Assembly: GCA_013002535.1 (NCBI GenBank)
Contig: JABDJK010000001.1
Span: 21,883 to 85,882, forward strand
DNA length: 64,000 nt
Direction of reading: 5' to 3'
Origin: Hyphococcus sp.
GTDB lineage: Bacteria > Pseudomonadota > Alphaproteobacteria > Caulobacterales > Parvularculaceae
Positions 24,687 to 34,500 of the stretch are shown here, piece after piece. Every line of letters begins with the position of its first letter. Positions within the stretch are counted from its first letter, which is position 1. A program made the position numbers and the translations under genes. Under the pieces are notes generated by a model. The model had not been told where the DNA came from. It saw nothing but the letters and a program-made list of their open reading frames with translations, and did no database searches.

Positions 24687-24983
24687 TTAGTGAACGCTCA
24701 CAGGGTTCATTTCATGTTGGCGCGCTGCGGCGAACGCCAATTCTCGATCGCCAACCAACGCGATCCGCTCACCATCCCCGGAGTGAACAGAATACAAGAC
24801 AGCATTTTCTTCAATATCGACTTCCAATTCGCCATCTTCATTAACGAGATCGTCGATAACGTCATCAGCAGTTACCGCGCGTATATAGACAAGTTTGCGC
24901 CCGCCGAGCTTTGCAAGCTCATTCACACTGACTTCAATGTTTTCAGTGTTGGAATTCGCTGTATGATTTTTGGTCCATGCCAT
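24687..24983 (-). CDS. DUF1150 family protein
   Basis: 98 residues, small and acidic, without signal or membrane segment. The segments VSVNELAKLGGRKLVYIRAV, YSVHSGDGERIALVGDRELA and FAAARQHEMNPVSVH match the alphaproteobacterial DUF1150 family, in which the C-terminal alternation of small residues and Arg/Glu is conserved. Function unknown; in other genomes the family often lies beside small heat-shock protein genes, which are not present here. About 240 bp upstream (24984-25227) contain no recognisable gene. Confidence 0.8.
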   Translation of the reverse strand: MAWTKNHTANSNTENIEVSVNELAKLGGRKLVYIRAVTADDVIDDLVNEDGELEVDIEENAVLYSVHSGDGERIALVGDRELAFAAARQHEMNPVSVH

Positions 24984-25227
24984 TTTATAAATTCATCCAT
25001 TCGGTAAAACCGGCCTTAGAAATTGATTTTCCGTACGATTGACTATCAATTCGTGAATATTTCCGATTCCAAGCCTTCGAAACTCCAATTACCAGCTAAT
25101 GCCTCGCCGTGGTCAACATGTAAGCAAGTATAAATACGTTTCAATGACAGGAATGCGGCAATTCCGTGCAATCCGTTAACCAATTCGTGAGTTTAAGTTT
25201 TTCGATCTCGATTAGAGCAATCCTAAC

Positions 25228-26223
25228 CTAGGCGAAATTTTCAGATATAATCTTCGCATGCAAGGCTGGGTCAATATTGCCGCCTGACAGAACAACAACT
25301 ACATTTTGACCGGTGATTTCATATTTTCCGGATAACACACCCGCAAGGGCGACCGCGCCGCCAGGCTCCACCGTCAATTTCAAATGTTTGCTGGCGAAGG
25401 CTACTGCTTCACAAACTTCTTGCTCTGACACCTCTGCGCCAGCCGAAACACGCCTTTCCAAAATTGGCAGGGTCAAACTTCCCGGCGTTGGCGTTGCAAT
25501 CGCATCGCAAATCGTCGTTTGCGAGACGTCAGCATATTGTCGCTCGCCAGATTGAATTGACGCCCAGGTTTCAGAAAAGTTTTGCGGTTCAGCAATGAAG
25601 ACTTTGGCGGAACCGGCAATATCTTCCAAAATTGTAGCACAGCCCGCAGCCAAACCGCCGCCGCCGCAAGGCGCAATAAACGCATCCAGTCGAACGTCTT
25701 GTTCCATCAGCGCCAAAACCGTCTCCAGCGCTAGCGTCCCTTGCCCCTCAATAATATCGGGGTGATCAAATGATGGCGCGAGCGCCATTGATTTTTTCGC
25801 CAGAATTTCGCGCGCAATGTCTTCGCGGTCTTCGGTATACCGGTCATATTCAACAATTTTTGCACCGAGTTTTCTCACGGCATCAGCTTTTATGGAGGGC
25901 GCGTCCGCTGGCATAATGATCGTGGCCGGCATTTCAAACATCTTGGCAGCGCGTGCAACGCCCTGCGCGTGATTACCCGACGACCATGCCAAAATTCCGT
26001 CACGTCGCTGCTCCGCCAAAAGTTTGGAAACAAGGTTGTAAGCGCCGCGGAATTTGAAAGCCCCGCCGAGCTGCAACACCTCAGCCTTTAAAAAAACGCG
26101 CGCGCCCGCGATCTCATTCAGAACGTCATTCTCAATGAGCGGTGTCTTGACCGCGAGGCCATTAATTCGTTTCGCGGCCGCGCGAACACCTTCTGCTGTA
26201 ATTTCACGATCAGGAATTTGCAT
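25228..26223 (-). CDS. Threonine dehydratase / serine racemase-type PLP enzyme
   Basis: 331 residues from ATG 26223; upstream in-frame codons have no ribosome site. The fold-type II PLP site has the Schiff-base lysine in LGGAFKFRGAYN, the SSGNHAQGVA loop that holds the substrate carboxylate, the phosphate-binding GGGGLAAG and SGGNIDP near the end. There is no C-terminal ACT domain, so it is the short, catabolic TdcB or racemase-like form, not biosynthetic IlvA. Activity on L-threonine or L-serine is expected. Stand-alone gene. Confidence 0.85.
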   Translation of the reverse strand: MQIPDREITAEGVRAAAKRINGLAVKTPLIENDVLNEIAGARVFLKAEVLQLGGAFKFRGAYNLVSKLLAEQRRDGILAWSSGNHAQGVARAAKMFEMPATIIMPADAPSIKADAVRKLGAKIVEYDRYTEDREDIAREILAKKSMALAPSFDHPDIIEGQGTLALETVLALMEQDVRLDAFIAPCGGGGLAAGCATILEDIAGSAKVFIAEPQNFSETWASIQSGERQYADVSQTTICDAIATPTPGSLTLPILERRVSAGAEVSEQEVCEAVAFASKHLKLTVEPGGAVALAGVLSGKYEITGQNVVVVLSGGNIDPALHAKIISENFA

Positions 26224-26340
26224 GGTGATAAGACTGACCAGGATAAAAAATTCGAATATCAAACTCGAGTTCGACAACGATAGGCCGAATGCTTGTCAAT
26301 TTAAAGAATTGCGGCCGTCGCTAAACAATTATCACAATTC

Positions 26341-27150
26341 CTAGTTGACCATCGCAGCTAGGTAAATCAACGCAAGGCCTAACAAAATTCGATAGATGAC
26401 AAATGGCGTGAAGCTCATTCGTTCCGTCATTTTCATGAAGATGCTGATCGCCAAATATGCTGAAATGAAAGAAAGCACAGCGACAATCAGCGCGGCAGCC
26501 GCACCGCCGTCTGAGCCTTCCGAAATCAATTCCAGACCGGCAAACAGCCCGAAAGCCGAAATGGTTGGAATGGCGAGCAACATGGAAAATCGCGCCGATT
26601 CCTTTCGAGACCAGCCGAAATAACGGGCGGCGGTAATCGTAATCCCGGATCGTGATACGCCCGGGATAACAGCAAGCGATTGCGCAGCGCCAATACCAAG
26701 AACGACGCGCCAATTGAGACGCTCCAATGAACCGCCACTCAAACTGGATCTATCTGCGTGCCAGAGCAGCCCGCCGAAAACTATGCTGGCGACGCCAATT
26801 ACTAGAGGCGATCGGAGCGCGGTAATTAAATCAAGTGAAACCATAGCTCCGGCAACTATTAGAATTGGTATTGTCGCGAGCGCGATGAACAGGAAAAGCT
26901 GGCGATTGTCGCTCTCGCGTATCAACAACGTATCGATTCCGCCGCGGAACAGCATCATTGTTTCATCTCTGAAATACAAAAACACAGCGAATAGCGAACC
27001 CAAATGCGCGGCTATATCAATCAGCGGTCCCTGATCTTGCCAGCTCTCGATCGCTATTGGCGCCAGAATTAGATGGGCCGAAGACGATACCGGAATGAAT
27101 TCAGTGATGCCCTGAATAATCGCGAGCACAAAAAGCTGGATTAGCGGCAT
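26341..27150 (-). CDS. uppP: Undecaprenyl-diphosphate phosphatase (BacA/UppP)
   Basis: 269-residue multi-pass membrane enzyme that recycles the undecaprenyl carrier for peptidoglycan and O-antigen synthesis. Motif QGITEFIPVSSSAHL near residue 14 and the second motif PGVSRSGITITAARYFGWSR carry the catalytic Glu, Ser and Arg residues. Length and about eight hydrophobic helices fit the family. The DNA upstream leads to the receiver/chpT genes transcribed in the same direction. Confidence 0.95.
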   Translation of the reverse strand: MPLIQLFVLAIIQGITEFIPVSSSAHLILAPIAIESWQDQGPLIDIAAHLGSLFAVFLYFRDETMMLFRGGIDTLLIRESDNRQLFLFIALATIPILIVAGAMVSLDLITALRSPLVIGVASIVFGGLLWHADRSSLSGGSLERLNWRVVLGIGAAQSLAVIPGVSRSGITITAARYFGWSRKESARFSMLLAIPTISAFGLFAGLELISEGSDGGAAAALIVAVLSFISAYLAISIFMKMTERMSFTPFVIYRILLGLALIYLAAMVN

Positions 27151-27184
27151 ACCGACCTGTTAATGCGCCATTTTAAGGCGACGA

Positions 27185-27598
27185 CTATTTGCTTGCGGCT
27201 TTACTCTCGGGCTCCACCGAAACATCAACGAAACCGATCTCGACCAACTTTTCCTGAATAGACGCTTTGTCAAACGGCTTTAAAATATGATATTCCGCGC
27301 CAGCAGCGCGCGCCAGGGTAAATTGCTGTGGATCGTTTTCTGTTGCACAAAGGACAATTGCCGGCCGTTCTTCAACTGGGAGGTCAGCCGCCCCGCGCAA
27401 GAAATCGAGCGCGCCCATCGCTGGCAAATCCCAATCTAATAATACTGCCGCCGGCTTAAATTCCCGGCAGTAGTCGAGCCCTGCAGATGCGGATTCAGCC
27501 TGGCCAACGTCAATATTCAATTCAGTTAAAATTCGGACCGCGATTTCGCGAATGACGGCAGAATCATCAACGACAAGACATTTTTGCTGTTTGGGCAT
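27185..27598 (-). CDS. Single-domain response regulator (CheY-like) next to chpT
   Basis: 137 residues from ATG 27598. The receiver domain has the acidic pair in CLVVDDSAVIRE, the phosphoacceptor Asp in AAVLLDWDLPAMG, the Thr/Ser switch region VLCATEND and Lys in YHILKPFD. There is no output domain, only a short charged tail. It lies immediately downstream of chpT in the same direction, so it is a candidate phosphate acceptor or sink for the ChpT relay. It is not obviously CpdR, whose N-terminus differs as far as I recall. Confidence 0.85.
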   Translation of the reverse strand: MPKQQKCLVVDDSAVIREIAVRILTELNIDVGQAESASAGLDYCREFKPAAVLLDWDLPAMGALDFLRGAADLPVEERPAIVLCATENDPQQFTLARAAGAEYHILKPFDKASIQEKLVEIGFVDVSVEPESKAASK

Positions 27599-27685
27599 GG
27601 GTAATCCGATTTGATCACGAATAGTTATAATAGTGGTATTTTGCACCGCCGCACCTTATTCGAGGGTTAACGGCAGCGGTGATTT

Positions 27686-28360
27686 CTAGGCCCCCAAATC
27701 GAAGGAGGCCTGGAACGTCACGGATTTTTCTTCTCGCTGGATGATCATTTTGCCACCCGTTTCTGCGACGATCTTTGCCGCAATCAGGGCCGGCGTATAT
27801 TTCGGCGCAAGATCATTTACGTCGCCGCCGAGCGCGTTGACTAATCCGTCTTGAATCATTACGCGCTTGCCAGTCACGTGTATCCTGAAATCAGAAATCT
27901 TACCGGAAATCTCGACGTTGCCGCCGCGGGGGGCGCTGTCAGCGGCGGCATAAGCAAGAATTAACAAAACTTTGACGGCTTCTTTGGGCGCCAGTTCTGT
28001 GCCGAGCCCCCAAGTGAGTTCCGCCTTGGTGTGTCGGTATACGCCCTCCAACACCTTCTTGGCTTCTTCAAGGCTAATCTGAGCGCCATAACCGCCTGCA
28101 GCGCCATAGGCTAAGCGAGCATAGCTCAAGAGATCGATCGCTTTACCCGCGCCAGAACGAATAAGGTCCATGGCGGCGTCTCTCATACCGCCCTCCATAT
28201 CCGGATCATCCAAAACATCGAGGCCGGACCCAATGGCGCCGACCGGATTGATCAGGTCATGACAAACGCGCGACGACAAAAGCGCCGACAGTGCAACACT
28301 GTCCAGCTCAGCTTCGTTCACAGTTTCGGCGGAATTCGAATCCGGAAGGGCTTCAGACAT
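27686..28360 (-). CDS. chpT: Histidine phosphotransferase ChpT
   Basis: 224 residues from ATG 28360; a GTG three codons upstream is the alternative. The DHp-like helix LSALLSSRVCHDLINPVGAI holds the phospho-His in CHDLINP. The second half resembles a degenerate histidine-kinase ATPase domain without ATP-binding boxes, as in ChpT of Caulobacter. ChpT passes phosphate from CckA to CtrA and CpdR, controlling replication, division and flagellar genes. Its presence supports a CtrA-type cell-cycle circuit in this organism. Confidence 0.9.
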   Translation of the reverse strand: MSEALPDSNSAETVNEAELDSVALSALLSSRVCHDLINPVGAIGSGLDVLDDPDMEGGMRDAAMDLIRSGAGKAIDLLSYARLAYGAAGGYGAQISLEEAKKVLEGVYRHTKAELTWGLGTELAPKEAVKVLLILAYAAADSAPRGGNVEISGKISDFRIHVTGKRVMIQDGLVNALGGDVNDLAPKYTPALIAAKIVAETGGKMIIQREEKSVTFQASFDLGA

Positions 28361-28437
28361 GCGAGACACACTCTTGCTAAGGGTTTCTCTCGTTTTTGTC
28401 TGATTCGGGCGGCGACGGAGGAATATTCTCCGAGATA

Positions 28438-28800
28438 TTATAATTCAATCCATTGGCCGCTTTGATCGCGCACGCACTCGCCGGAGCCAGCTTGACCAAT
28501 TAGTTTCTCCGCGGTGAGCGTCGCAGTGACATCCACCGAAACGCCGTTCCGTTTGGCGATATCGGCATAATAAGATTTCCGCTGCTGATTTATATCGCGA
28601 ACTTCCCGACGCAATTCAGCGCTGGCGTCTCCGCCAGGCACAAATCCGAGATACCCGTCGGCTTGCTCGCCAACGACGCACGCGTCCTTCGCAGCCTCCA
28701 CGATAGCACTCGCAGAAAAAGCCGGACTGACAGATATCGATGCGCCGGCAACAATTCCAGCCGCCATTCCAGCAAAATTCCGTTTTCTGATGTTTTTCAT
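28438..28800 (-). CDS. ydbL: YdbL-like DUF1318 periplasmic protein
   Basis: 120 residues from ATG 28800, preceded by GAGGCG. Signal peptide (core about residues 8-28, PAFSASA). The mature sequence has EQADGYLGFVPGG, DINQQRKSYYADIAKRNGVS and a Cys pair (DACVVGE, GECVRDQ), characteristic of the YdbL/DUF1318 family. In E. coli YdbL is a small chaperone of the YdbH-YnbE lipid-transport bridge. It lies 13 bp downstream of ynbE, and the three genes ydbH-ynbE-ydbL are consecutive here. Confidence 0.85.
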   Translation of the reverse strand: MKNIRKRNFAGMAAGIVAGASISVSPAFSASAIVEAAKDACVVGEQADGYLGFVPGGDASAELRREVRDINQQRKSYYADIAKRNGVSVDVTATLTAEKLIGQAGSGECVRDQSGQWIEL

Positions 28801-28813
28801 GCGGCGCCTCGCC

Positions 28814-29017
28814 CTAGAATATATCGGGGTTGTCATTGATGAGATCTTCGATCTCTTTATCAAGTTTCACACGAACTTCCTGATCGATTTTCACGTTCAG
28901 GTTCACCTCAATCGGTTTGTCACCGCCCTCGAGCTTGACTGTCGTACAAGCTGTGAGCGCCACTGCGGCAATGACTAGAGTATAAGCCGCGTATGAATAT
29001 GATCGTAACTGTGCCAT
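28814..29017 (-). CDS. ynbE: YnbE-like small outer-membrane lipoprotein
   Basis: 67 residues. The lipoprotein signal ends in LTAC with a lipid-bearing Cys. The mature part VKLEGGDKPIEVNLNVKIDQ followed by EVRVKLDKEIEDLI is nearly the family consensus. In E. coli YnbE multimerises by beta-augmentation on the C-terminal edge of YdbH and connects it to the outer membrane. ATG 29017 is taken; a TTG two codons earlier is possible. Confidence 0.88.
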   Translation of the reverse strand: MAQLRSYSYAAYTLVIAAVALTACTTVKLEGGDKPIEVNLNVKIDQEVRVKLDKEIEDLINDNPDIF

Positions 29018-29157
29018 CGCCAAGCTCTTTTAGATCGAAACAGATAAATTATTCAACGCCACTAAACAAACCGTAACCAGCCCATACGGCAAAAGATAGG
29101 CGCGAATGTGAATCCTCCGCCTTGTTTGCGCCAATTATAGCCATATTCACCGCCATT

Positions 29158-31965
29158 TTATCGTTGATTGCCTTGAATTGCGCGCTCCACCTGCAATTGG
29201 ATATTCCTGGAAAGATTTGCCTGGTTGAAAAGCTCAAGAAGCGCCGCATCGAGATTGATCCGATAGATTACAGGCACGCGAACTTGTTGATTATTAAGGT
29301 TCACATCGCCCCGGCCTTCAAATTTCAATTCAAAATCAAGCCGACCATCCAAAGGACCATTGATCAAGACGCCAAGCGAATCATATTCCAGATTGCGCAG
29401 TATATCGAATGCAATTTTCGTTTGATCGCCGCCCGCATCGGAAGCTTTATCTGCAGCTTCGCCGCGATATCGAATGGCGCCGGGACTCTCTGATTTCAAT
29501 ACCCCGTTTTCAATTCGCGCGCGGCCATTCTCAACAACAAGCGGCAATGTGCCGCTCAAAATGCCCTCACCGGAAAGCCCTTCGACGTCCACAAATTCAA
29601 GAATCTGTGCGAGGTCTATTTTTTCGGCTCGCATTGGCGCAATAGCCTGGTCGCCCGCTATCGAAGCATTGGCGCCATAAACACCAAGAACGCCGCCGAA
29701 CCATGGAAAGGTCGCTTCATTGATCCGCAGCGTTTGATCACCCGGCAAATCAAATTCAATCGAACCTTCATTCAATTGCAGCGCATCGAGATCGACACCC
29801 TCGACAGTAATTGTTTGAGCGCCGTCAGTTGTCGCCGGCCAGAGGCTGGTGAACGAAATATCTCCGTTGAGGTTTCTCGTGGAGTTCACGACACGCGTCG
29901 GCCCTTCAAACGTGATGTCATCAAAGGAAAAATCCGCACTTGAATTGGTCGTTCCTGGCATCCATGAAAAAGTAGCCTTACCAGTTGCCTTCCCACCGGT
30001 CGCCCCGATGACGCCTTTGAGAACCGGCGCCAGCTTGTCTGGTTGCAGGCCGTCCGTCTTGAATTCCAAGCCATCGAACGTCAGAATCGATCGTCCTCGG
30101 CCAGAATTTATTGCATGTTCGCCAGTACCCGAACCCAATGGGATGCCATCCTCACTTCGCAAGTCGTACGAAAACGCGATCTCGCGTCTTGCAAGTTCCG
30201 CTCTGAAATCTGCAAAAACCGGCGCCACGAGCGGCGTTTCCAGATTTTGCGTGATTTCTACATCGCGAATATTGGTGGTCGCATTAAGGGCTGCCGCATT
30301 TAAAATAAGTTCAAAGGCGCCGCTGGCGCCGGTCAATCGCAACGTGTTATTTAACACGAACGAACCACCTTGCATATTTCCATTCACAGTTGTGGTTCTT
30401 TCGGCGGGCCGATACTCGCCACTCAAATCCAATCTTGGCGGCCTGCCCACGAGACGCGTCTGCCCCAAGCGATAACGCGCACGGTCGGCGGTTAGTTGCG
30501 CGTTGAAATTGCTTAACAGATCTCCGTTCCAATCGGTGCGGTTGAGCGGGCGATCGTCAACGCATAACCGCCCATTTTGCAAACTGGCGTCCATGTCCTG
30601 TTGAGCGATCACTATTCGGGCGCGTTCCAGCCCAATGCATTGATCATCTGGAATTGTGACGTCGATAATTTTTTCGTTTCGATCAGCGGTCACAAGAAAC
30701 TTCGTAGTGAATGGCGCATCGATAATGCTGAGGCGGCCAATCTTTGCAGATTGGAGATCGATTGTAGTTGTGAGTTCTGCTTCAATTGTTTGCCCATTAC
30801 CATTGACCTGAATGGAGGCGGATGCGTTACGAAACGCTAGCGCTTCGGATTGATATTCGCGAACACGCACCGGTGCGAATGCATACCACCCCTCGCCCGC
30901 GGTTTCGAGATTTACGCTGCCGACCGCTTCGATTTCACCTCCTTTTATAGTATAAGCAAAGGCTAACGCTGCACCGCCGCCGACCTTTTCAACGAGCGGC
31001 GTATCAAACTGTTCGGCCAAAACCAGCTCGGCGCCAGTGTCGGCGCGCGCAGCCAATGGCGTATCGCCGAACATTGCCGAGATACCGTCTGGCCCATATT
31101 CGAACACAATGTCACCGCTAAAATTCAAACGCGACATTGGACCGCCAAATAACAACACGCCGCGACGCTGCATCAATCGTTCGGCCTGCGGACTATCGGC
31201 GATCACAGCCTCCGCATTCGAAATGGCAAATGAGCCGCTTGCAGTTAAATTCTCCCGTTTTCCAGCAACAAGCTCGCGCCACGACGATCCATCGCCAGCG
31301 AATTCAAAAACAGCATTCTTCACGATGCCGACGTTCGTACGAATTGACTGTGCATCGACATTTCCTGTAATCGAAAAAACGCCGTCATGTTCTAAATCGA
31401 CCTGAAAAGAAGACGACGCACCGCCCAATGTCACGGCATTGGCGCCGGCTTCGGCCATCTCGATCACAATACTAGCTTCACCGCCGGCATCGGCATGATA
31501 AACTGTATCCAGATTACCCTGGGCTATTCCCTTTGGCGTTTCGATGATGATCAGCGAATTAAGAGCGAAGGCATCGAAGGGAAGCGGCCCTGGTTCACCT
31601 GCGATAAAGCTTTCAAGTCCGCGAACTTTAACGCCGCCGTCTTCGGAAAACGCCACGCGCAAGACGCCGCCATCGATTTTTATTTGCTCAACGCGCCGGT
31701 CCGACAGCGCCTCACGAATATTGAATCCAACATCGATACTTTTGAATTCAAATCCGTCGCCGCCTGGCGCTGCGACTGCAAGATCTTCGATGAACATCCG
31801 GTTCAAACTTAGAGCTGTCACGCGCGCCGTCGGCTGTTCCAGCCCCCGCGCCGCCATTACCGACCGAACGGCAAAGCCTGCGGCGGGCAATCGAACGAGA
31901 TAAAGCGCACCTGCAAGGACCGCTGTTATCGCAAGAATAATCAGGACGATACGGACGGCCCGCAT
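29158..31965 (-). CDS. ydbH: YdbH-like AsmA-family intermembrane lipid-transport protein
   Basis: 935 residues from ATG 31965 (GGGAAGTGAG ribosome site). One N-terminal membrane anchor (VRIVLIILAITAVLAGALYL) is followed by a very long beta-strand-rich periplasmic region, as expected for the groove-like bridges of the YdbH/TamB/YhdP group. The C-terminal part (LNNQQVRVPVIYRINLDAAL) shows the YdbH/'dicarboxylate transport' domain. It is first in the ydbH-ynbE-ydbL operon; 140 bp separate it from ynbE. It probably moves phospholipid between inner and outer membranes. Confidence 0.82.
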   Translation of the reverse strand: MRAVRIVLIILAITAVLAGALYLVRLPAAGFAVRSVMAARGLEQPTARVTALSLNRMFIEDLAVAAPGGDGFEFKSIDVGFNIREALSDRRVEQIKIDGGVLRVAFSEDGGVKVRGLESFIAGEPGPLPFDAFALNSLIIIETPKGIAQGNLDTVYHADAGGEASIVIEMAEAGANAVTLGGASSSFQVDLEHDGVFSITGNVDAQSIRTNVGIVKNAVFEFAGDGSSWRELVAGKRENLTASGSFAISNAEAVIADSPQAERLMQRRGVLLFGGPMSRLNFSGDIVFEYGPDGISAMFGDTPLAARADTGAELVLAEQFDTPLVEKVGGGAALAFAYTIKGGEIEAVGSVNLETAGEGWYAFAPVRVREYQSEALAFRNASASIQVNGNGQTIEAELTTTIDLQSAKIGRLSIIDAPFTTKFLVTADRNEKIIDVTIPDDQCIGLERARIVIAQQDMDASLQNGRLCVDDRPLNRTDWNGDLLSNFNAQLTADRARYRLGQTRLVGRPPRLDLSGEYRPAERTTTVNGNMQGGSFVLNNTLRLTGASGAFELILNAAALNATTNIRDVEITQNLETPLVAPVFADFRAELARREIAFSYDLRSEDGIPLGSGTGEHAINSGRGRSILTFDGLEFKTDGLQPDKLAPVLKGVIGATGGKATGKATFSWMPGTTNSSADFSFDDITFEGPTRVVNSTRNLNGDISFTSLWPATTDGAQTITVEGVDLDALQLNEGSIEFDLPGDQTLRINEATFPWFGGVLGVYGANASIAGDQAIAPMRAEKIDLAQILEFVDVEGLSGEGILSGTLPLVVENGRARIENGVLKSESPGAIRYRGEAADKASDAGGDQTKIAFDILRNLEYDSLGVLINGPLDGRLDFELKFEGRGDVNLNNQQVRVPVIYRINLDAALLELFNQANLSRNIQLQVERAIQGNQR

Positions 31966-32152
31966 GTTACTCACTTCCCTCAAACATGACTGCCTGTTTT
32001 CGGATTTGTTTAAGCCAAAATTCGCTAAATTGTTCCCTTCGAACACCGCCAGCATGCATAAAATTGCGGGATTTGGCGAGGCATGCCATGAAGAGCGGTG
32101 ATTCGTTTCTGGCTAAGCCAGAGCGGCGGCGAATAGTAACGGCGACAGGACC

Positions 32153-34078
32153 ATGCCAAACGAGTTTGTTCATACAGGTCAAACACTTACCGACGACGGC
32201 GCTGCCTTTTGCCCGGTGGAGCGCAAGGAACGAGGTCTCGCCGCTGTAGCGGCATCGGTGGGGGTATTGCTGCTCGGCGCGGGATTTCTCACCTTTTCGA
32301 TGGTATCCGCGCCCGAGCAAGCGGTTCAGCCAGTCGCCGCGTCAAATCAGGAATTGGCGGCTGAATACCCTGTTTCCGATGCTTCGGCTGGCCAAAAAGT
32401 TAAGATCAAAATTGCGCAACCCAATGCCGTCGTCGCTGGCGCGGGCGAAAGTGGCCCGGTTGCCGACATCCTCGCCGAAACTCAAACTGCGGCGCTTGAG
32501 ACGACCGGATTTGACGCTGTCAGCAAGGACGAAATCGACGCCGCGCTGAAAGCCGCGAGAGAAGCGCGTACCGCGGGCGAAATCCAAATCGCGCAAGATG
32601 ACGATGGCCCAATGCCGCGATTGAAGCCAACGGCGCTCGCGAGCGCGGCGGCGACGAAAGCGATCAAGCAAGATGGCGATATGACGCCAAGCCTCAAACC
32701 AACCGCGATCGCTGCCACGCCTGCATCGGCAAAAATCGCCGCAACGGCTTCGAAAATCCGGCCGATAAAATTGGGCGGCGTGTTCCTCGCCAGCAAGGAA
32801 GACGCTCCCGCGCCATTTTTCTTCGCCGAAGATATTGATCGTAAAATATTGAACAATGACCCAACGCCCGTTCGCTACGCGGCCGACATAGAGCGCGATA
32901 TGGCCGAAACCAAAGTTCGGGTTTCCCGTGGCGAAAATTTTGTTGATGCGTTGAAACGCGCAGGGATCGCCGCCGCTGATCGCAATGCCGCAGCGGCAGC
33001 GTTCGGCAAGCATTATAATTTGCGCCGATTGCAACCGGGTCAAGAATTTGCGCTGACCCTCGGCTGGCCAAATCAGACCCTATATCAGATTGCTGATAGC
33101 GACTCAGAGCCTGAGGCGCGGCTTATCGGTTTTGAATTCAAAGTCGATGCTGAAAACCGCATTCATATGCGGCGCGACGAAAATGGCGAGTTAACCGCGC
33201 GTAAGGACGCCGTTCCCCTGACCACGCGGATTATGGCTATCGCGGGTCGCATTGACGGCAGCCTCTATCTCTCTGCGAAAGCGCAAGGCGCGACCGACAA
33301 GGTTGTTGCAGACCTCGCAAACACCTTCGCCTATGACGTTGATTTCCAGCGAGAGATTTTTGGCGGCGACGAATTCGAAGCGATTTACGAAGCAAAATAT
33401 GATGAAGAAGGAAACGTGGTTTCTTCCGGTGAGATTCTCTATGCCCGGCTCCATTGGCGCGGACGATCGCGCGAGAAAGGCTATTATCGATTTGAAACCG
33501 ACGGGCGCGCTGACTTTTTTGATGCGACAGGGCAAAGCGCAAAGCGGCTCCTCATGAAAACACCCATTGACGGCGCGCGATTGTCGTCGCGCTTTGGAAC
33601 GCGCAAACACCCAATCCTCGGCTATCGCCGCGCCCATAAGGGCGTCGATTTCGCGGCGCCGCGCGGCACGCCGATCAAAGCTGCCGGCGACGGCGTCATC
33701 GAGCGCGCTGACCGCTATGGAAGCTTTGGGAACTATGTCCGTATACGGCACGCCAATGGCTACAAAACCGCCTACGCCCATTTGAAAGGGTTTCGCCGCG
33801 GCATCCGCAAGGGTAAGCGCGTTCGCCAGGGCGACATTATCGGTTACGTCGGAACCACTGGTCGTTCGACCGGTCCACATCTTCATTATGAAGTTCATCT
33901 CAAGGGCAATCCGGTCAATCCGCAAAAGTTGAAAATCGCCACGGGTAAAAAACTGAAAAGCGCTGAACTTGAGCGGTTCCAGATGCAACGTGAATTGATC
34001 GACGCCATGCGCGCGCCGGAAACCGAAGCGGCTTCGCTCTACGCCGAAGACACCGATGCGGAAAAAAGCGCGCTGTAA
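32153..34078 (+). CDS. M23/LytM-family peptidoglycan endopeptidase
   Basis: 641 residues. A membrane anchor lies at about residues 28-50. It is followed by a 180-residue low-complexity Ala/Lys/Pro-rich region with repeated RLKPTALA / SLKPTAIA-type segments, a LysM/OpcA-like region (VSRGENFVDALKRAGI, PGQEFALTLG), and the C-terminal LytM domain. Zn ligands are seen in the AHKGVDFAAPRGTP His/Asp pair and in STGPHLHYEVHLKG; YAHLKGF supplies the catalytic His. It cleaves peptide crosslinks in the cell wall. It is divergent from ydbH. Confidence 0.9.
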   Translation: MPNEFVHTGQTLTDDGAAFCPVERKERGLAAVAASVGVLLLGAGFLTFSMVSAPEQAVQPVAASNQELAAEYPVSDASAGQKVKIKIAQPNAVVAGAGESGPVADILAETQTAALETTGFDAVSKDEIDAALKAAREARTAGEIQIAQDDDGPMPRLKPTALASAAATKAIKQDGDMTPSLKPTAIAATPASAKIAATASKIRPIKLGGVFLASKEDAPAPFFFAEDIDRKILNNDPTPVRYAADIERDMAETKVRVSRGENFVDALKRAGIAAADRNAAAAAFGKHYNLRRLQPGQEFALTLGWPNQTLYQIADSDSEPEARLIGFEFKVDAENRIHMRRDENGELTARKDAVPLTTRIMAIAGRIDGSLYLSAKAQGATDKVVADLANTFAYDVDFQREIFGGDEFEAIYEAKYDEEGNVVSSGEILYARLHWRGRSREKGYYRFETDGRADFFDATGQSAKRLLMKTPIDGARLSSRFGTRKHPILGYRRAHKGVDFAAPRGTPIKAAGDGVIERADRYGSFGNYVRIRHANGYKTAYAHLKGFRRGIRKGKRVRQGDIIGYVGTTGRSTGPHLHYEVHLKGNPVNPQKLKIATGKKLKSAELERFQMQRELIDAMRAPETEAASLYAEDTDAEKSAL

Positions 34079-34500
34079 CGCTTATTTCAATTTCTTGCGC
34101 GCTTGAATAAACCGCCGCCGAAAACGCGACAGACATAATACCTCGCAATTTCGTTTCGCTCCTTGCTGCATTTTGGTTTTCGGAGAATCTGGTCTGGCTC
34201 TCCGGGGCGGAACCGCGGAAATTCTGTACTATCGGAGCGATGTTAGCTGGCGGGTGTGCCACTTGGTTGATTGCTCCAATTTGTGGTCTGGCGGTGTTGC
34301 GGAACCAAATTTCCGTCTTCCCGATGAAAGTCGGGATCCACCTCCCGAAATTTCAGCTCGTGCTGAGAATACAGGCAATGGACCAAGCGGTTGAACCGCA
34401 GGGAAGCAAACGAAGCTATGGCAATCTAAACTTTTCATGAGACCCACTATTGGACCTCCGTGACGGTGAGGGATAACTGTCCGCCAGTTTGTTCGGCGCC

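Noticed and set aside
32342..33071. Long minus-strand frames opposite the M23 endopeptidase
   Set aside because: They are antisense shadows of a gene with clear LytM motifs, and their composition (Arg/Cys-rich) is non-protein-like.
34173..34440. Short rightward frames in the spacer after the M23 gene
   Set aside because: Part of the translation ('FRLPDESRDPP') comes from a known kind of dispersed repeat, and there is no start context or codon bias.
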